From assembly GCA_028290165.1 (NCBI GenBank), contig JAQGKJ010000065.1:1-18939 (forward strand): a DNA stretch of 18,939 nucleotides, given 5' to 3'. Positions 7,329 through 15,811 of this stretch are shown one piece after another. Both the position numbers and the translations under genes were made by a program. The notes beneath the pieces were generated by a model. It was not told where the DNA came from, did not search any database, and was given only the letters and a program-made list of their open reading frames with translations. The DNA is from Bradyrhizobium sp. (GTDB lineage: Bacteria; Pseudomonadota; Alphaproteobacteria; Rhizobiales; Xanthobacteraceae). Position 1 is the first letter of the stretch. Every line of letters starts with the position of its first letter.

Positions 7329-8694
7329 CGGCCGCCATCGGTGCAATCTGGCACCAAGGGCTGGCCCGCTCGAATTGTTCCGCTAGGTCAAGCAGCAACC
7401 CCTCGGTGTCAGGTGCGCCGATCAACTGCAATCCGATCGGCAGCGCACCTGATAGAACGGGCGCTGGCACGGTGATCGCGGGTAGCCCGGCAAGATTGAC
7501 AGCCGTCGAGAATGTCGCCGCGGTGCGCGGAAGGGCAATCTGCCCGGCGATAGGCGTGGGATAGGGGTTGGTCCGCGGCCACGGCAATGCGGGTGAAGAC
7601 GGCGTCGCGATGATGTCCCAGTCCGCGATCGCATCGAGCATGCCGGCGCGGAATGTGGCCAAACGATCGAGGCCCTGCAGATAATCCGTGGCGCTCAGGG
7701 TCTGCCCCGTTCGAGCCTGTTGCGCGATCGAGGCCGTCACACGATTCTCCCATTCCGGGATAGACGCCATGACCCGGGCGACGCCGACGGCGGCGAGCAA
7801 GCCGAACAATGTGTTGACCGCGTCCGGATCCCATAGCGGCGCGATCGGCGTGACCTCATGGCCCTGGGCGCGCAGGACATCGCAGGCGGCCATGAACGCC
7901 GCTGTGACGGCCGGCTCGACCGGGGCATCACCGATGGCTGCAAAGCTGCCGATCCGCAGAGTGCGTGCCGCGCGCGACGTCGACTGGCGCGCGGGGGCCA
8001 TGATCGTGAACATGGAACGTAGATCGGCTACACACCGGGCGATGGGGCCAATGACTTGCAGATCATGCGCCAGCGGCGGGAAGCCGAACCGGCGAGGCAC
8101 CCGGCCCAGGCTTGGCTTCAACCCGGCGACGCCGGCATGGCCGGCCGGCCGCCGAATAGAGCCGCCAGCGTCGGTGGCGAGCGCCAGCGGGGCCATGCCT
8201 GAAGCGACCGCCGCTACCGGTCCGCCGCTCGATCCGCCCGGCGAGAGGGCGGGCGCCCACGGATTGCCGGTCGAGCCGAAGACCTTGTTATCCGTATACC
8301 CTGACAGCGACAGCTCCGGCGTGTTGGTCTTGCCGACGATGACGGCCCCTGCCGCGCGTAACCGGGCGACCGCCAGATCATCCTGTGGGGCGATGAAGTC
8401 GACGAAGAGCGCGCTGCCCCAGGTGGCGCGTAACTCGCCCACGAAGAGATTGTCCTTCACGGTCAGCGGAATGCCGTCGAGCGGTCCAAGCGCCTGGCCA
8501 GCGCGCCAGCGCGCGCCCGCGGCGGCCGCGGCGGCGCGAGCGCCAACAAGGTCGATGGTCACGACGGCATTCAGATCGGGATTGGCCGCTTCGATACGGC
8601 CCAAGACGGATTCCAGCGCGGCTTCTGGTGTCGCCGCGCCCGTCGCGTAAGCGGCGGTCAGATCCACCGCTGTCAGCGCCCAGGCGTCACGCAT
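7318..8694 (-). CDS. Amidase (amidase signature family), first of two
   Basis: Hydrolyses a C-N amide bond by the Ser-cisSer-Lys mechanism; cytoplasmic, 458 residues, normal for the family. The catalytic Lys is in GIPLTVKDN (Lys80), the cis-Ser in SPGGSSGGPVAAVASG (Ser155) and the nucleophile in ATDAGGSIRRPA (Ser179). The 24-residue spacing between the two Ser matches other members. ATG 8692-8694 overlaps the stop of the cyclase-family gene by 8 nt, so the two are co-transcribed and probably act in sequence. The 3' end runs into the 40-bp palindrome. The substrate cannot be read: the family covers aryl and aliphatic amides, half-amides and GatA-like functions. No GatB/GatC neighbour is present, so a metabolic amidase is favoured. 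Confidence 0.93.
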   Translation of the reverse strand: MRDAWALTAVDLTAAYATGAATPEAALESVLGRIEAANPDLNAVVTIDLVGARAAAAAAGARWRAGQALGPLDGIPLTVKDNLFVGELRATWGSALFVDFIAPQDDLAVARLRAAGAVIVGKTNTPELSLSGYTDNKVFGSTGNPWAPALSPGGSSGGPVAAVASGMAPLALATDAGGSIRRPAGHAGVAGLKPSLGRVPRRFGFPPLAHDLQVIGPIARCVADLRSMFTIMAPARQSTSRAARTLRIGSFAAIGDAPVEPAVTAAFMAACDVLRAQGHEVTPIAPLWDPDAVNTLFGLLAAVGVARVMASIPEWENRVTASIAQQARTGQTLSATDYLQGLDRLATFRAGMLDAIADWDIIATPSSPALPWPRTNPYPTPIAGQIALPRTAATFSTAVNLAGLPAITVPAPVLSGALPIGLQLIGAPDTEGLLLDLAEQFERASPWCQIAPMAAAAS

Positions 8695-9379
8695 CGAGCC
8701 ACGCGACCGCGCGGATCGGGCTGCCGGTGCCGCCCTTGATCTTCAGCGGGAAGCCGATGAAGCGGAACCGGCCTTTGCCGACGAGTTGCTCCATGTTCGT
8801 CAGGCCTTCCATATGGGTGAAGCCCAGATCGCGGCATACGTGATGCACCTCGAAATTATTGCGTCCCGGACGTCCAGGGCTCGCGGCTTCGACCCCGAAC
8901 ATGGTGATGCCCTTTTTTCCCAACCACGTCGCCGACTCCTTCGTCAGACCGGGAAAATCGGTGATGTACCCTTCGGTGCCGAACGCCCGGCGGTAGAAAT
9001 CCATGTGCAGCAGCACGGTGTCCTTCGGACGGATCTCGATGCCCGCGGCTTTCTCCGCCGCCTCGAGGTCGGCGATGCTGATGTCGCTCTTGAGCGGCTT
9101 GTGCGACAGGTCGAGGCAAACCGCTTCGGTAAAAAAGTTCTCGAGCGGGATCTCGTCGATGCTCTTGGCGCCGGGTGTCTCGTCGAAATGCACTGGCGCG
9201 TCGACATGGGTGCCGGAATGGTCGCCCATGTTCAGCGAGAATACCGCGGACGAAAAGCTGTACCCGTCGGCAATCCGCTTTTCCTCGTGGGTGGTAAAGG
9301 AGGAGATGATGATCATGGGGTGGTTCGGGAGCCGCGGCATCTTGTGGTAAATTTCCCGGCTGAGATCGATCAGTTTCAT
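8687..9379 (-). CDS. Cyclase-family metal-dependent hydrolase (PF04199; formamidase/isatin-hydrolase-like)
   Basis: A 230-residue protein of the family that includes bacterial kynurenine formamidase and isatin hydrolase; these use a divalent metal to hydrolyse formamides or cyclic amides. The metal motif is intact: GDHSGTHVDAPVHF with His54, His58, Asp60 and His64. LLHMDFY, GITMFGVEAASPG and the C-terminal EGLTNMEQL and FIGFPLKIKGGTGSPIRAVA are family-typical. ATG 9377-9379 has AAGGAG at 9387-9392, 7 nt upstream. It leads the amidase gene, with an 8-nt overlap, so ring or formyl opening followed by amide cleavage is a reasonable order. The substrate is an inference only. Confidence 0.9.
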   Translation of the reverse strand: MKLIDLSREIYHKMPRLPNHPMIIISSFTTHEEKRIADGYSFSSAVFSLNMGDHSGTHVDAPVHFDETPGAKSIDEIPLENFFTEAVCLDLSHKPLKSDISIADLEAAEKAAGIEIRPKDTVLLHMDFYRRAFGTEGYITDFPGLTKESATWLGKKGITMFGVEAASPGRPGRNNFEVHHVCRDLGFTHMEGLTNMEQLVGKGRFRFIGFPLKIKGGTGSPIRAVAWLDA

Positions 9380-9414
9380 TGGCTGACTCCTTCTTATGGC
9401 ATTGTCGTTGGGTG

Positions 9415-9426
9415 GACTAGCTAGTC
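9415..9426. promoter_or_regulatory. 12-bp perfect palindrome upstream of the cyclase gene (operator candidate)
   Basis: GACTAGCTAGTC lies 35 nt upstream of the cyclase start, in the 185-nt gap below the second amidase. CTAG is rare in high-GC proteobacterial DNA, which makes a doubled CTAG-bearing palindrome notable. The half GGACTAGCT recurs at 15650-15658, against the livK start. Nothing else is recognisable in 9380-9564. Confidence 0.35.
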
Positions 9427-9564
9427 TGCTTTGGGGTGGCTCCGGCAGTTGGAGAACATCATCAGCGGCGACGGCAAATAAACCCCGCCGCGCCGAAGGG
9501 CCGTAGTGCTACTGCAGGCGATCGTGGGAGCTCCCTTCAGCATCATCAGCGCATGATGCGATCG

Positions 9565-10905
9565 TCAACCCCAGAGTTCGCGCAACCGGGCGGGTTCGTC
9601 TGTATCGATCACCGGGGCCAACGCCCGGGCGATGCCGAGCAGCCGCGAATCGGACATCCGTGGGCCAACGAGGGTGACGCCGACAGGCAGGTTCCTGGGC
9701 CCGCGGCCTGCCGGAATGCCGATGTTGGGTCCATGCAGCAGCGTCCACATCGAGTTGAAGATGGTGTCCCCCGTGGTGTGCAGTCCCAGCGGCGCCTCAC
9801 CGGGAGAACTCGGGGTCAACACAACATCCAGCCCGACGCCGAACAACGCATCGAATTGCACGCGGCAGGAATCGGCCAGCGCGTACGCTTCCAGCCATTG
9901 TTGCGGCGTAGGGCCACCCACATTCTCCACCCGCTCCCGCAACGGGGGCGCGAGCTTGTCGTGGGCAGTGACGTATTCCGGCAGGAACGATGCGGCGCCC
10001 TCGCCAGCCATGATCGCGGCCTGCGCAGCGTGCAAGCGGTTGAACGGTTCGGGCAGCACCAGCTCCTCCACGATGGCGCCGGCCGCGGTCAGCCTGGCGG
10101 ACGCGTCCTCCAGCGCGGTGACTCCGGTGGGCTCGATGGCGTGCCAGACGGGGCTACGGCATAGTCCGACACGCAGGCCGCGCACCGCGATGGACGCCGC
10201 GTTCTCCGGAATTCGAAATGCCTTCGCCACCAGGATCAGGTCGTCCACGCTGCGGCCATACCAGCCGACCGTGTCCAGCGAAATCGAACACATGCGGATG
10301 CCTTCACGGCTGACCAGGCTCCAGGTCGGCTTCAAGCCGTAGATGCCATTGAACGACGCCGGTCGGATGTGAGATCCGCCTGTTTGCGTGCCAAACGCCA
10401 ACGGCACCTGGTAATCACCCACCGCCGCGCCGGAGCCAGAGGAGGAGCCGCCCGGCGTATGCGCGGTATTAAAGGGGTTTGCGGACAGCGCCTTGCGTCC
10501 GGATGAGGCGAACTCGACCGTGTCTGTCTTGCCCAGGATCAACGCGCCCGACCCGCGCACCACGGCAACGCAGGCAGCGTCCCGACCGACCTTGAGCTGG
10601 TCGTAAATGGGGGAGTTCTGCGTCGTTGGATAGTCGGCGGTGTCGATGACGTCCTTCACGCCGAAGGGCAATCCGTGCAACGGTCCAGTTGGCGGCAGCT
10701 TGTCCAACTCGCGAGCCCGGCGAATGACATAGTCGGGGTCCAGCGAGAGCCAGGCTTTGACCACCCCATCGCGTGCCGAGATGCGGGCGAGGCAGGCCCG
10801 CGCGAGTTCCTCGCAGGAGAGTTGCTTCGTGCGTATGAGTGCAGCTGCTGCCGCGGCGGAGAGCTGTGCCGGATCAGGCGACAAGCGGCTTGGCGAATGG
10901 TCCAT
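9565..10905 (-). CDS. Amidase (amidase signature family), second
   Basis: Amidase of 446 residues, clearly a different subfamily from its neighbour. Catalytic Lys in GVKDVIDT (Lys84); cis-Ser in TPGGSSSGSGAAV (Ser154); nucleophile in TQTGGSHIRPASFNG (Ser178), again 24 residues apart. The GGSxIRPAS variant is common in one large branch of small-amide and allophanate-hydrolase-like amidases. AAGGA (10913-10917) precedes ATG 10903-10905 by 7 nt. It lies 185 nt upstream of the cyclase gene on the same strand, so it may share its transcript or read into it. The 230-nt gap between livM and this gene contains an IS remnant. Substrate unknown. Confidence 0.93.
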   Translation of the reverse strand: MDHSPSRLSPDPAQLSAAAAAALIRTKQLSCEELARACLARISARDGVVKAWLSLDPDYVIRRARELDKLPPTGPLHGLPFGVKDVIDTADYPTTQNSPIYDQLKVGRDAACVAVVRGSGALILGKTDTVEFASSGRKALSANPFNTAHTPGGSSSGSGAAVGDYQVPLAFGTQTGGSHIRPASFNGIYGLKPTWSLVSREGIRMCSISLDTVGWYGRSVDDLILVAKAFRIPENAASIAVRGLRVGLCRSPVWHAIEPTGVTALEDASARLTAAGAIVEELVLPEPFNRLHAAQAAIMAGEGAASFLPEYVTAHDKLAPPLRERVENVGGPTPQQWLEAYALADSCRVQFDALFGVGLDVVLTPSSPGEAPLGLHTTGDTIFNSMWTLLHGPNIGIPAGRGPRNLPVGVTLVGPRMSDSRLLGIARALAPVIDTDEPARLRELWG

Positions 10906-11037
10906 AGCTTTTTCCTTCGCGAGGTGGTGACGGCGGCGTGATGTTACTATCGATCCAAGCCTGCGGTAACGCCGTTCCTGTCGTGTGTACCAACTTATCC
11001 GAGTTGATGACGTGATGAAATCGCCTAAGCTGGCCGA

Positions 11038-11120
11038 ATGATCGGGCTGTTCTGTTTCGTTCTGGCCGTCTTGGCCTCGCCACTCAAGTCGAAGTTGAAG
11101 CTGAGAATGTAGTGCTTCGG
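11038..11120 (+). pseudogene. N-terminal remnant of an integrase-type (rve, DDE) transposase, frameshifted
   Basis: From ATG 11038 the frame reads MIGLFCFVLAVLASPLKSKL. After a one-base loss at about 11098, the sequence continues in another frame as (E)AENVVLR. Together these match, from memory, the beginning of integrase-core transposases that open with a hydrophobic stretch and then KSKLxLEAENxxLRHQLIVLRRK. Similarity fades near 11120, just before the livM stop on the other strand. It is a short relic with no catalytic part. Nothing is recognised in 10906-11037. Confidence 0.6.
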
Positions 11121-11135
11121 CTACACCGCCTGTGC

Positions 11136-12044
11136 CTACAGGGTGTTTCGCGGCAAGGTCACCGGGCTCGCATTACCACTGAAGGCGATATCGCTCGGCG
11201 TGCCCGATTGCGGCCCCCTGCCGCCGGGGCCGAGCGGGCGGCGGGTTATGAGGCCGTTCGGACGCCAGAGAATGACCAGAAGAATGATCAGGCCATACAG
11301 GATCAGGCGGTATTCGTTGGCGAAGCGCAGCACCTCGGGCGCGGCAGTGAGCAGGACGGCGGCGACGAGCGGTCCCCACAGCGACTGCAAGCCGCCGAAC
11401 AGCAGGAAGATGATGTAGGTCAGCGAGAAGTAGAAACCCATTTGGCTCGGCGTCACCAGCAGGACGTAATGCGCCGACAGCGCACCACCCGCGCCGATCA
11501 CCGCCGACCCGAGCGCGAACGTCGTCACCCGAACCTGCCGGACGGAAACGCCGTTGCAGGCTGCTGCAAGCGGATCGTCGCGCACAGCTCGCGACGCCAG
11601 GCCAAGCTGCGAACCGTCGAAGCGCCAGGCGACAAAAATCGCCAGTGCCGCCACCACCACGACGTCCGTCATCGTGCTGTAGAGCGGGATGCCGGAAAAT
11701 CCGTTCGCCCCACCAATATACGGGATGTTAAAGGCGATGACCGACATCGCCTCCCCGAACGCCAGCGTCGTCAGCTTCAGGATGAAGTCGCGCATCCGCA
11801 CCATCAGCGCCGCCAGCAGGCCGCCAACGATCGCCGTCGCCACCGCCGCCACCAGGATCGCCGGCACGAACGGCCAATCGAAATTGGCCGTCAGCACCGC
11901 CGACACATACCCGCCGATCCCGGCCAGCGCCGCGGTAGCCATGGACAACTGTCCAGACAGCGCCGTGATATAGAGACCCGACGTCAGGATGACATTCAGC
12001 AGCGAGAAGATGATGATCGGCTGCCAGAACCCGAACGATCCCAT
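11136..12044 (-). CDS. livM: LivM-type ABC transporter permease
   Basis: Inner-membrane permease of the second HAAT importer, 302 residues, many hydrophobic helices. The coupling loop reads GLASRAVRDDPLAAACNGVSV; GGxxSLWGPLVAAVLLTAAPEVLRF and LVILWRPNGLITRRP are typical late LivM features. The start ATG 12042-12044 has GGGGGA just upstream and lies 9 nt after the livH stop. After NGLITRRP there is an unusually long polar tail (about 35 residues, Gly/Pro/Ser-rich). It ends 16 nt from a transposase remnant, so the extreme C-terminus may have been altered by an insertion or deletion. Last gene of the operon. Confidence 0.93.
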   Translation of the reverse strand: MGSFGFWQPIIIFSLLNVILTSGLYITALSGQLSMATAALAGIGGYVSAVLTANFDWPFVPAILVAAVATAIVGGLLAALMVRMRDFILKLTTLAFGEAMSVIAFNIPYIGGANGFSGIPLYSTMTDVVVVAALAIFVAWRFDGSQLGLASRAVRDDPLAAACNGVSVRQVRVTTFALGSAVIGAGGALSAHYVLLVTPSQMGFYFSLTYIIFLLFGGLQSLWGPLVAAVLLTAAPEVLRFANEYRLILYGLIILLVILWRPNGLITRRPLGPGGRGPQSGTPSDIAFSGNASPVTLPRNTL

Positions 12045-12053
12045 TTCGTCCCC

Positions 12054-12923
12054 CTAGCTCTCGTACGAGCCGAAAAGGCCGCTCGGCCGCACGAACAGCA
12101 CAGCGATCAGCAGGAAGAAGGCGACCGCATCGCTCAGCGAAGACGACAGGTAGCCGGTCACCAACGCCTCCACGACACCAAGACCCAGCGCCACGGCCAT
12201 GACGCCCTCGAAATAGCGGTTGCCCGCGACCAACATCACCACGAAGGACTTCAGTCCATACAGCAGCCCGGCGAACGCCCAGGCATTGCCGTAGAGCACC
12301 GCGACCGACACCGAGGCCACGCCCGCCATCACCGACGCGAGCACCACGGTGATCTGCGAGATGACGTCCACATTGACGCCGAATGCCGCCGCGACATCCG
12401 GCCGTTCCGCGATCGCGCGCGTTGCCCGACCGAACCGCGTGCCGCGCACGTACCAGCTTGCGAAGCCCAGCACCGCGAGGCTCAGCGCGAAGTTCAGCAA
12501 CTGCCGCTCACCGATTTGCACACCGCCAAGGTGGAACTGTGTCAGCCCGATCAGCGCCGGGAACGGCAGCGGGTCCGGGCCTTTCAGCACCGCCATGCCG
12601 TTTTCCGCCATGATCGCCACGCCGAGCGTCGCGATCAGCGTCATGAGGACGTCGCGACCGCGCAACGGACGGATGACGAGCCGTTCCAGTACCAGACCGA
12701 AAAGACCGGCCCCGATAGCGCCGCCGATTAGCGCGACGACGATGTTGTTGGAGACGTGCAGCGCCGCGGCGAGGCCGGCGAACATGCCGACCATGAAGAT
12801 GTCGGGATGGGCGAAGTTGATCACTCGTAGCACGGTGAACACCATGGAGAAGCCGACCGCGACCACGGCGTAGGTGCTGCCGATGATGAGTCCGTTCAGC
12901 ACCTGTTGCAGGAACAGGATCAT
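12054..12923 (-). CDS. livH: LivH-type ABC transporter permease
   Basis: Partner permease of the second importer, 289 residues. It opens with LQQVLNGLIIGSTYAVVAVGFSMVF and VINFAHPDIFMVGMF, the LivH hallmark, and has the coupling loop GRATRAIAERPDVAAAFGV and the C-terminal VLFVRPSGLFG. The start at 12921-12923 is preceded by AAAGGGA about 9 nt away, and the gap to the livF stop is 16 nt. It sits between livF and livM in an operon ordered K-G-F-H-M. Confidence 0.95.
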   Translation of the reverse strand: MILFLQQVLNGLIIGSTYAVVAVGFSMVFTVLRVINFAHPDIFMVGMFAGLAAALHVSNNIVVALIGGAIGAGLFGLVLERLVIRPLRGRDVLMTLIATLGVAIMAENGMAVLKGPDPLPFPALIGLTQFHLGGVQIGERQLLNFALSLAVLGFASWYVRGTRFGRATRAIAERPDVAAAFGVNVDVISQITVVLASVMAGVASVSVAVLYGNAWAFAGLLYGLKSFVVMLVAGNRYFEGVMAVALGLGVVEALVTGYLSSSLSDAVAFFLLIAVLFVRPSGLFGSYES

Positions 12924-12939
12924 GCGTGCGGTCCCTTTT

Positions 12940-13662
12940 TCATGCGCGCCCTCCCAGGAAGACCTCCTGCACGCTCTCGGTCGCGGCGATCTCGGCGCAT
13001 GGCCCGCCGATGACGATGCGACCGGTTTCCAGTAGCCAGGCCCAGTGTGCGAGCTTCAGCGCCTGCCGGGCGTTCTGCTCGACCATGAGGACGCTGATGC
13101 CCATGGCGTTGATCTCGCGCACTAGCGCAAAGACGTCGCGCACGATGAAGGGCGCAAGACCCAGCGACGGCTCATCCATCAGAAGCAGTTTAGGCGAGGA
13201 AACCAGCGCGCGGGCGATCGCCACCATCTGCTGCTCGCCGCCCGACAGCGATCCGGCGAGCTGGTTGCGCCGTTCGCCAAGGCGGGGGAAACGTTCCAGC
13301 AGTTCATCGATGCGCCGCTGCAGCCTGGCCGCGTCGCGTTCGATGAAGCCCCCCATGCGCAGGTTTTCCAGCACGGTCAGCGTGCCCCAGAGCTGCCGGC
13401 CTTCCGGCACCCAGGCGATCCCCAACTGGTGGATCTGATGCGGCCGCAGCCGCCGCAGGTCGTGCTCGCCGCAGAAACGGATACTGCCGGAGGCCGCCGG
13501 CTGCAGGCCGAGGATGGCCTTGATGATAGTCGACTTGCCGGCGCCGTTCGCCCCCAGGATCAGCCGGATTTCCCCCGCGGGAATGACGATGGAGACGCCG
13601 TTGACCGCCGGCACCGCGTTATAGTGCACATGCAGGTCACTGATTTCGAGCAGTGCGCTCAC
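12940..13662 (-). CDS. livF: LivF-type ABC transporter ATP-binding protein
   Basis: ATPase subunit, 240 residues. Walker A GANGAGKST (37-45), Q-loop region WVPEGRQLW, signature LSGGEQQMVAIARAL, Walker B LLLMDEPSLGLAP and switch region VEQNARQAL are all present. The start codon is GTG (13660-13662), sharing GTGA with the stop of livG, so translation is coupled. It is only moderately similar by eye to the left-operon LivF, so the two importers are separate systems rather than a recent duplication. Confidence 0.94.
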   Translation of the reverse strand: MSALLEISDLHVHYNAVPAVNGVSIVIPAGEIRLILGANGAGKSTIIKAILGLQPAASGSIRFCGEHDLRRLRPHQIHQLGIAWVPEGRQLWGTLTVLENLRMGGFIERDAARLQRRIDELLERFPRLGERRNQLAGSLSGGEQQMVAIARALVSSPKLLLMDEPSLGLAPFIVRDVFALVREINAMGISVLMVEQNARQALKLAHWAWLLETGRIVIGGPCAEIAATESVQEVFLGGRA

Positions 13663-14471
13663 GCGTCTTCCTCGGCCCCCAGATACGCGGTGATGACCTT
13701 CGGATCGGCGCGCACCACGGCGGGTGTGCCCTCGGCGATCTTGCAGCCAAATTCCAGCACTACGATGCGGTCGGACACTGACATGACGACGTTCATGTTG
13801 TGCTCGATCAACAGCAGCGTCAGACCGCGTTCGACAAGGCGTCCGATCAGGTGGACTACGTCATGCGCTTCCTGCGCCACCATCCCCTGCGTCGGCTCGT
13901 CCAGGATCAGCATGCGCGGATCGGTCGCCAGGGCGCGGGCGATTTCGACGCGCCGCTGATCGCCGTATGGCAGTTCGCTCGGCAGGCGATAACGGTTGGC
14001 GCGGACGCCGACCCAGTCCAGCAGTGCCTCCGCCCGGTCACGGGTTTCGCGCTGTTCGGCACGGTGGCGCGGCAACGCGAACAACGAATCCCACACCTGC
14101 GCGCGGGTGCGACAGGAGCGGCCCACCATCACGTTCTCCACGGCGTTAAGATGCGGAAATAGCCGGGCGTTCTGGAACGTGCGCGCGATGCCAAGGCGCG
14201 TCAGCCGATTGGGCGCCCAGCCGTTCACGCTTCGCCCATCGAACAGGATGTCACCCTTGTTCGGAGCCAGCGCCCCGGAGATCAGGTTGAACAGCGTCGT
14301 CTTGCCGGCGCCGTTCGGCCCGACCACCGACATCACCGTGTTGCGCGGCACCGCGAAGGACACATCCGAAACCGCGACCAGTCCACCAAACCGCATCGTC
14401 AGGCCGCGGACCTCCAGAATGCTGCCGCTTGCCGCGTCGGAACTTTCTCCCCCGTCAGGCGACAGCGACAT
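13659..14471 (-). CDS. livG: LivG-type ABC transporter ATP-binding protein
   Basis: ATPase subunit, 270 residues. Walker A GPNGAGKTT (51-59), signature LPYGDQRRVEIARAL, Walker B MLILDEPTQGM, switch His in LIEHNM. The predicted N-terminus overlaps the 3' end of livK by 17 nt. The first ~17 residues (Ser/Asp/Gly-rich) are outside the conserved domain, which begins at ILEVRGLTMRFGG; no strong ribosome binding site stands before ATG 14469-14471, so the exact start is less sure than the gene. Confidence 0.93.
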   Translation of the reverse strand: MSLSPDGGESSDAASGSILEVRGLTMRFGGLVAVSDVSFAVPRNTVMSVVGPNGAGKTTLFNLISGALAPNKGDILFDGRSVNGWAPNRLTRLGIARTFQNARLFPHLNAVENVMVGRSCRTRAQVWDSLFALPRHRAEQRETRDRAEALLDWVGVRANRYRLPSELPYGDQRRVEIARALATDPRMLILDEPTQGMVAQEAHDVVHLIGRLVERGLTLLLIEHNMNVVMSVSDRIVVLEFGCKIAEGTPAVVRADPKVITAYLGAEEDA

Positions 14472-15648
14472 AGGTCCCCGGACCGGTCACCTCGATCACC
14501 GCGACCGTCGGCGTAATATTCTCGCCGCTAGGCGGGTTCTTGAAGCTGAGATGCGTGCCAAGCGGGCTCTGGTAGTCGAGTTCTGCCATCTGTTCCTGGA
14601 TCTTCTCACGATCGGTGCTGGCGGCTCGCTTCACACATTCCACCGCGCACATGATCGCGTCGTAGCCGTAGGTGGAGAACGACGTCGCCTTGAGTTGATA
14701 CTTGGCGTCGTAGTCGTCCAGCCACTTGCGCAGCGTGCCCGTCGCGCCCGCGAGATCCTGCGCCAACCAGGTAAAGCAGCCCTTGATTGCGCCGTTCGTG
14801 CCGTTCCAGTAGAGCGGATCCTGAAAGGCGCCGTATCCGGTCATCAGCGGCACATCGATCCCGGCGGCCCGGATCTGCGGCACCACCTTCACGCCGTCAC
14901 CGGTCGTCGACGCCACGAACATGGCGTCCGGCTTCGCAGCCTTGATCTTGGTGATCTGCGCGGAGAAATCCTGGCTGCCCGAACTGAACGCTTCATCCGC
15001 AACGATGTCATAGCCGAGCTTGGCCTTCATCGTGCGGCAGACCTCGGCGTCGCCGCTCTGCGCATCCTGCGTCTGGTCGTAGATGATGGCGAGGCGTTTG
15101 AAATTGAGCTTGCCATGCACCTTGGTCAGCACCAACGGGATAGCAGTCGGACCAACCGGGTTGACGCGGAAGGCCCACGGCGTCCAGCGCTTCACTGGCG
15201 CCCCCGCCTCTCCCACCAGCACGAGTTTCAACTGGCTGGCGATGGGCACTAGCGGCACGTAACCGACCGAGTTGGTCGGCCCGACATTGATTGCGATGTC
15301 GGAATTCAGAGCGTTCTGCCGATAGAGCGTGATCGCCTGGCGCGCATCGTTCGCCATGTCATCGACGTGGACGTCGATTGTATAGGTGTTGCCCTTGCTG
15401 TCCTGAAAGCCACCCGCGGCGTTGATGGCATCCGCCGCCATGCGCGCACCGTCCGTGCTACGCTGTCCATACGCGGCGGAGGGACCAGTCAACGGCTCGA
15501 TCTGGCCGATCTTCAGCACCATGGCGGCGCGCGCTGCGGTGATGATCGCCGGCGACGCCAGCGACCCGGTTGCAGCGGCCAAGGCAAGTTGACCCATGCG
15601 CCGGCGCGTAATTCCAGAAGCCGCGGGCAGTTGTTGTTTTTTATCCAT
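14455..15648 (-). CDS. livK: LivK-type periplasmic substrate-binding protein with Tat-like signal
   Basis: Periplasmic binding protein that delivers substrate to LivH/LivM, 397 residues. The N-terminus has ITRRRMGQLALAAATGS then an Ala-rich stretch ending AARA (about 13-41): three consecutive Arg before a modest hydrophobic core, as in twin-arginine signals. The mature domain opens KIGQIEPLTGPSAAYGQ, the usual LivK beginning. It leads the operon and overlaps livG by 17 nt. No strong ribosome binding site precedes ATG 15646-15648; instead GGACTAGCT (plus strand 15650-15658) abuts the start. The ligand is not predictable, but the adjacent amidases and CoA ligase suggest amide- or acid-type solutes. 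Confidence 0.94.
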   Translation of the reverse strand: MDKKQQLPAASGITRRRMGQLALAAATGSLASPAIITAARAAMVLKIGQIEPLTGPSAAYGQRSTDGARMAADAINAAGGFQDSKGNTYTIDVHVDDMANDARQAITLYRQNALNSDIAINVGPTNSVGYVPLVPIASQLKLVLVGEAGAPVKRWTPWAFRVNPVGPTAIPLVLTKVHGKLNFKRLAIIYDQTQDAQSGDAEVCRTMKAKLGYDIVADEAFSSGSQDFSAQITKIKAAKPDAMFVASTTGDGVKVVPQIRAAGIDVPLMTGYGAFQDPLYWNGTNGAIKGCFTWLAQDLAGATGTLRKWLDDYDAKYQLKATSFSTYGYDAIMCAVECVKRAASTDREKIQEQMAELDYQSPLGTHLSFKNPPSGENITPTVAVIEVTGPGTYVAVA

Positions 15649-15811
15649 TGGACTAGCTCGCCATAATCTAGATACTGAACCGTAGCCGTTGCGCCGAACG
15701 ATGGCAACCGAGCGCAGAGGGTGCGTCGGGGGAATCGGGCGAAGGCGATCACGCGGCGACGAGGCTGGCGAGATATTCGTCGTCCCATCCTGCGGTTTGC
15801 GGCGGAGGGCG

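Noticed and set aside
7688..8650. Plus-strand open frame (about 320 codons) opposite the first amidase
   Set aside because: Ala/Arg/Ser-rich shadow with no recognisable domain; the amidase on the other strand has all catalytic residues.
11112..12731. Long plus-strand open frame (about 539 codons) opposite livM and livH
   Set aside because: It is rich in Arg/His/Gln/Asp with no family motifs, and lies antisense to two clearly real membrane proteins. Long shadow frames are expected in high-GC DNA.
13996..15252. Long plus-strand open frame (about 418 codons) opposite livG and livK
   Set aside because: Arg-rich, no domain, no ribosome binding site; the minus-strand genes carry complete Walker and LivK motifs.
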